Shown one piece after another: positions 60,876 through 64,000 of a stretch of 64,000 nucleotides of DNA (the stretch's first letter is position 1; each line of letters begins with the position of its first letter). Source of the stretch: CAZGXM01 sp964529795 (lineage in GTDB: Bacteria; Bacillota; JADQBR01). A program made the position numbers and the translations under genes. The DNA is taken from positions 37,197-101,196 of the forward strand of contig CAZGXM010000002.1 in NCBI GenBank assembly GCA_964529795.1, given 5' to 3'. The notes under the pieces were generated by a model that was not told the DNA's origin, made no database searches, and worked only from the letters and a program-made list of their open reading frames with translations.

Positions 60876-60904
60876 ACCTCCTCAAACTTCTGAGGAGGTT
60901 TTTT
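60876..60904 (+). terminator. Rho-independent terminator after dacF
   Basis: ACCTCCTCA and TGAGGAGGT form a perfect 9-bp stem with a 6-base loop followed by a run of T. Confidence 0.85.
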
Positions 60905-61041
60905 GTCGAAAAACGGGCTTTAAAATAACTAATAAACGAATTGAGTGAAACTATTTCCAAAAAAGAGGAATTTTGCCGAGACTTATTGAATTTACCTTTA
61001 TGCAAATTTCCGACAATTGACCAGGAAAGGGGTTTTTGCAG

Positions 61042-61545
61042 GTGGAAAAGGAAAGCAAGGCTGTTTCGGAAAAACAACTGGTTGTCTTTAATCTGTCCGG
61101 TGAAACTTACGGAGTTGACATCTCTGCCGTTCATGAAATTATTCGCATGCAAAGTATCACGAATATTCCCCGGACACCGGACTTTGTTGAAGGCGTGATC
61201 AATTTACGCGGGAGAATCATACCTGTGATCGATTTGCGGAAGCGCTTTGGCCTGGAACAGGGAGAGACGACCCAATTATCCCGTATTATTGTGGTGGAGG
61301 TTGATGGTATCACCGTGGGAATGATTGTGGATGCTGTCTCCGAGGTACTGCGTCTGCCCGCGAACAGTATTGAGCCCCCACCGCCGGTTATTTCCGGAGT
61401 GGCTGTGGAATACATCCACGGCGTTGGCAAGCTGGACGAACAGCTCATTATTCTGCTTGACTTGAACAAGGTACTGGAAAAGGAAGAGAAAAAACAGCTG
61501 GAAAAGGAAAGTTTCCAGGAGGCAGCGGCAGTCCGGGAGGGATAG
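61042..61545 (+). CDS. cheW: Chemotaxis coupling protein CheW
   Basis: A 167-residue CheW that links chemoreceptors to the CheA kinase. Core motifs are VVFNLSGETYGVDISAVHEII, RTPDFVEGVINLRGRIIPVIDLRKRFG and IVDAVSEVLRLP. A charged tail (KVLEKEEKKQLEKE) extends it slightly. GTG 61042, nine bases after AGGAAAGGGG, is preferred over TTG 61036. cheA follows 45 bases later. Confidence 0.92.
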   Translation: MEKESKAVSEKQLVVFNLSGETYGVDISAVHEIIRMQSITNIPRTPDFVEGVINLRGRIIPVIDLRKRFGLEQGETTQLSRIIVVEVDGITVGMIVDAVSEVLRLPANSIEPPPPVISGVAVEYIHGVGKLDEQLIILLDLNKVLEKEEKKQLEKESFQEAAAVREG

Positions 61546-61590
61546 TTTACGCCTCATACCGCTAACTTTGGAATGAGGGAGGAAGAATAA

Positions 61591-63675
61591 ATGAGTTCCT
61601 TTGACATGTCACAGTATTTAAGTGTTTTTTTGGATGAAGCGGAGGAACAACTACAGCTGATGAATGAAGGTTTTATACAGCTGGAGCGGGACGGGGCAGA
61701 CGGGGAATTGTTAAACCGTATCTTTCGTGCCGCTCATACCTTAAAGGGTGCATCCGCCTCCATGGGCTTTAATAAGATGGCTGAGTTGACCCACGAAATG
61801 GAAAATATTCTTGACAGGGTCCGGCAAGGTGAGGTAAATGTTGGGCAGGACCTGACTGATACGTTATTGGAGTGCCTGGACACTTTAGAAGCATTAAAAG
61901 CGGAAATTACCAGCGGTGAGGACCGGGGGGTACAAATTGCTGATTTGGTAGATAAATTAAAAAAGAGTCTTGAAAGTGAGGCGGCGGATGAGAAACCGGA
62001 AACCATTACGAATGACAACGAAAAAGCAGCCGGCAGCAATTACACGGAGACGGAGCAAAATTTGATACGTTCTGCGGAAATAAGTGGTTTTAATGTCTAT
62101 AGTATCAAGGTAGAATTGGTTTCCGACTGCCAGATGAAATCAGTGCGTGCCTACCTGGTGTTTAATAATTTGGAAGACCTGGGGGATATTATCAAAACCA
62201 TTCCTACCACTGAAGAAATTGAGGAGGAAAAGTTTGACCGGTCTTTTGAGCTTGTACTTGTGTCCAGAGAAGATACAGATAAAATTCTTAACACGATCAA
62301 ATCCATTTCTGAGATTGAAGATGTAACCATTTCCCCGGTTCGCTTGAGCAGTGAGGAAGAAAGCAAAGCCTTTGGCGCAGGCAAACCGGCACAAGCAACT
62401 TCCAAGACCCGACAAAAACAGCCTCGACAAAGCAAAAAAGCGCCCGCAATGCAGCCCGGGCAAGTCAGCCAAACAGTGAGAGTTGATGTGAAACGATTGG
62501 AAAATCTTATGAACCTGGTGGGTGAACTGGTTATTGACCGTACCCGCCTGGCGGATGTAGGTGACAGTATTAAAACTCGCCTGGGTGGAGAATTGGCGGA
62601 AAGGATGGAGGAAATCTCGGTACATATCGCTCGTATTACCACTGATTTACAAGAGGAAATTATGAAAGCGCGGATGCTGCCCATCGAGCAGGTGTTTAAC
62701 CGCTTTCCCCGGATGGTCCGGGATTTGGCAAAAAAAGCCGGTAAGGAAATCGATTTCATCGTGGACGGCAAGGAAACCGAACTGGACCGGACGGTAATTG
62801 AAGAAGTGGGGGACCCGTTGATTCACCTGCTGCGCAATGCCATTGATCACGGGATCGAACCTGATGAAGAAAGAATACGGAAAGGCAAGCCGGCCAAGGG
62901 AACTATTAAGCTAAATGCTTTTCACCAGGAAAACCAGATTGTCATTAGCGTCAGTGATGACGGCGGTGGCATAGACCCGGAAAAATTGCGTCAAAAGGCA
63001 GTGGACAAAGGACTGATTACTGCCGAGGCTGCAGCGTGCCTGTCGAAGCAGGAGAGTATCAATTTTATTTTTTACCCCGGGTTTTCCACCGCAAAACAGG
63101 TAAGTGATGTTTCCGGCAGAGGAGTCGGTATGGATATCGTCCGGGCACATATCGAAAAAATCAACGGCATTATTGATATAGATACGGAAGTGGGCAAAGG
63201 GACCACTTTTACCATTAAGCTGCCGTTGACATTGGCCATCAACCGGTCGCTGCTGGTCAAGGTGCGGGAAAATGTACTGGCTTTTCCGCTGGTCAACGTG
63301 GTGGAAATAATCAATGTTGAAAGGGACAAGATCCACATGATGCAGAACCGGGAAGTGACGGTGGTACGCGGCAATGTCTTGCCCTTGTTCAGCCTCAGTG
63401 ACGCATTGGGATGGAAAAGAGAAACCGCCGGCCTGGATGAGGACAAGTTGCAGGTAGTGGTGGCCGGTATATCCGACAAACGGGTAGGCTTTGTAGTTGA
63501 CGACCTGTTAGGTGAACAGGAAATTGTCATCAAACCTTTGGGAGACTATGTCGGGCAGGTACCCGGATTGGCCGGTGCTACCATTATGGGTGACGGAAAA
63601 GTAGCATTGATTTTGGATGTAAGGGGTTTGGTGGAGCATACGGGAGCGGTGAGCAGCTATGACAAGGCTAACTAA
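61591..63675 (+). CDS. cheA: Chemotaxis histidine kinase CheA
   Basis: A 694-residue CheA. The Hpt domain has its phosphorylation site at His49 (FRAAHTLKGASASMGF). A central P2-like domain (about residues 165-255) would bind CheY/CheB. The dimerisation helix reads VDVKRLENLMNLVGELVI, the ATPase domain shows LLRNAIDHGIEP and VSGRGVGMDIV, and a CheW-like regulatory domain ends the protein. It phosphorylates CheY and CheB in response to receptors. The last codons overlap cheB. Confidence 0.95.
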   Translation: MSSFDMSQYLSVFLDEAEEQLQLMNEGFIQLERDGADGELLNRIFRAAHTLKGASASMGFNKMAELTHEMENILDRVRQGEVNVGQDLTDTLLECLDTLEALKAEITSGEDRGVQIADLVDKLKKSLESEAADEKPETITNDNEKAAGSNYTETEQNLIRSAEISGFNVYSIKVELVSDCQMKSVRAYLVFNNLEDLGDIIKTIPTTEEIEEEKFDRSFELVLVSREDTDKILNTIKSISEIEDVTISPVRLSSEEESKAFGAGKPAQATSKTRQKQPRQSKKAPAMQPGQVSQTVRVDVKRLENLMNLVGELVIDRTRLADVGDSIKTRLGGELAERMEEISVHIARITTDLQEEIMKARMLPIEQVFNRFPRMVRDLAKKAGKEIDFIVDGKETELDRTVIEEVGDPLIHLLRNAIDHGIEPDEERIRKGKPAKGTIKLNAFHQENQIVISVSDDGGGIDPEKLRQKAVDKGLITAEAAACLSKQESINFIFYPGFSTAKQVSDVSGRGVGMDIVRAHIEKINGIIDIDTEVGKGTTFTIKLPLTLAINRSLLVKVRENVLAFPLVNVVEIINVERDKIHMMQNREVTVVRGNVLPLFSLSDALGWKRETAGLDEDKLQVVVAGISDKRVGFVVDDLLGEQEIVIKPLGDYVGQVPGLAGATIMGDGKVALILDVRGLVEHTGAVSSYDKAN

Positions 63676-64000
63676 ACCGGTTAGGGTACTGGTTGTGGAT
63701 GATTCCGCCCTGATGCGGCGTTTAATAACCCACATCTTAAACCAGGATACAGGCGTGGAGGTGGTAGGATTTGCCCGTAACGGTGAAGATGCCTTTGTGA
63801 AAATCCGGCAGCTAAAACCTGATGTAGTTACCATGGACGTGGAGATGCCGGTGCTGGACGGTTTGGCTGCAGTAAAAAAAATTATGAAAGATAGCCCGCT
63901 GCCTGTGGTAATGCTTAGCGGCCTTACCGCCAAAGGCACGGAGACAACTATTAAGGCATTGGAAGCTGGCGCGGTCGATTTCGTTACCAAGCCGGCTCCG
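63659..64000 (+). CDS. cheB: CheB protein-glutamate methylesterase (N-terminal part, cut by window end)
   Basis: From ATG 63659, overlapping the end of cheA by 17 bases, 114 codons run to the window edge. They form a receiver domain: VRVLVVDDSALMRRLI, phospho-acceptor Asp in VVTMDVEMPVLDG, and the terminal AVDFVTKP. DDSALMRR and MDVEMPVLDG are characteristic of CheB, whose methylesterase domain would follow. Position after cheW-cheA supports this. Confidence 0.85.
   Translation, partial: MTRLTKPVRVLVVDDSALMRRLITHILNQDTGVEVVGFARNGEDAFVKIRQLKPDVVTMDVEMPVLDGLAAVKKIMKDSPLPVVMLSGLTAKGTETTIKALEAGAVDFVTKPAP

Overview
The window looks like chromosomal DNA of an anaerobic Firmicute (Bacillota, class Clostridia; a Peptococcaceae/Desulfotomaculum-like lineage is my best guess). 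The basis is AddAB rather than RecBCD, a Bacillus-type LexA box, a YhaM-type exoribonuclease, an agr-like peptide operon, strong AGGAGG Shine-Dalgarno sites with many TTG/GTG starts, and much CoA-ester, TRAP-transporter, ferredoxin and tungsten-type oxidoreductase metabolism. No rRNA, tRNA or CRISPR array was seen.

Layout. 1-6939: two CoA-transferase loci, each with a sigma-54 promoter and its own PAS-type sigma-54 activator. 7171-16559: a TRAP carboxylate transporter followed by an AMP-forming acyl-CoA synthetase, a glycolate-oxidase-like Fe-S protein, an unusual GlcD-GlcE fusion and an SDR dehydrogenase. 16589-18144: a graveyard with a broken GntR/FCD regulator, rnhA, an ISAzo13-type transposase stump and the tail of a sigma-54 activator. 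18348-21171: an orphaned sigma-54 promoter driving a phenylacetate-CoA-ligase-like gene and a permease. 21376-22365: decayed IS630-type transposase, a 15-bp inverted repeat and a duplicated leader. 22366-34019: flavoprotein, tetraheme cytochrome, amidohydrolase of the nitrilase family, addB-addA, glutamate dehydrogenase and a flavin oxidoreductase.

34505-36591 is a compact peptide-signalling operon: a membrane protein, a short GHKL kinase, AgrB and a 43-residue AgrD-like prepeptide with serine where cysteine is usual. 36740-45497 is a sigma-54-driven acyl-CoA catabolic operon (carboxyltransferase, hydratase, HMG-CoA-lyase-like protein, two acyl-CoA dehydrogenases) followed by a PAS histidine kinase and an NtrC-type response regulator that probably controls it. 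45641-48663 is a DUF169 / ferredoxin / aldehyde ferredoxin oxidoreductase set. 48728-54747 holds yhaM, an ADP-ribosylglycohydrolase, a crotonase, a MidA-like methyltransferase, a YdjM-like membrane protein and a coiled-coil protein with Trp and Tyr alternating every seventh residue.

54927-59314 (minus strand) is an SOS mutagenesis cassette, imuB - small protein - dnaE2, with a clear promoter and LexA box. 59566-64000 carries dacF and then cheW, cheA and the start of cheB.

Working together: the left two thirds is a set of catabolic islands for importing organic acids, activating them to CoA esters and oxidising them. Each is gated by sigma-54 and a nearby enhancer-binding activator, so four sigma-54 promoters pair with four activator genes, one of them destroyed. 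Substrates cannot be assigned from sequence alone.
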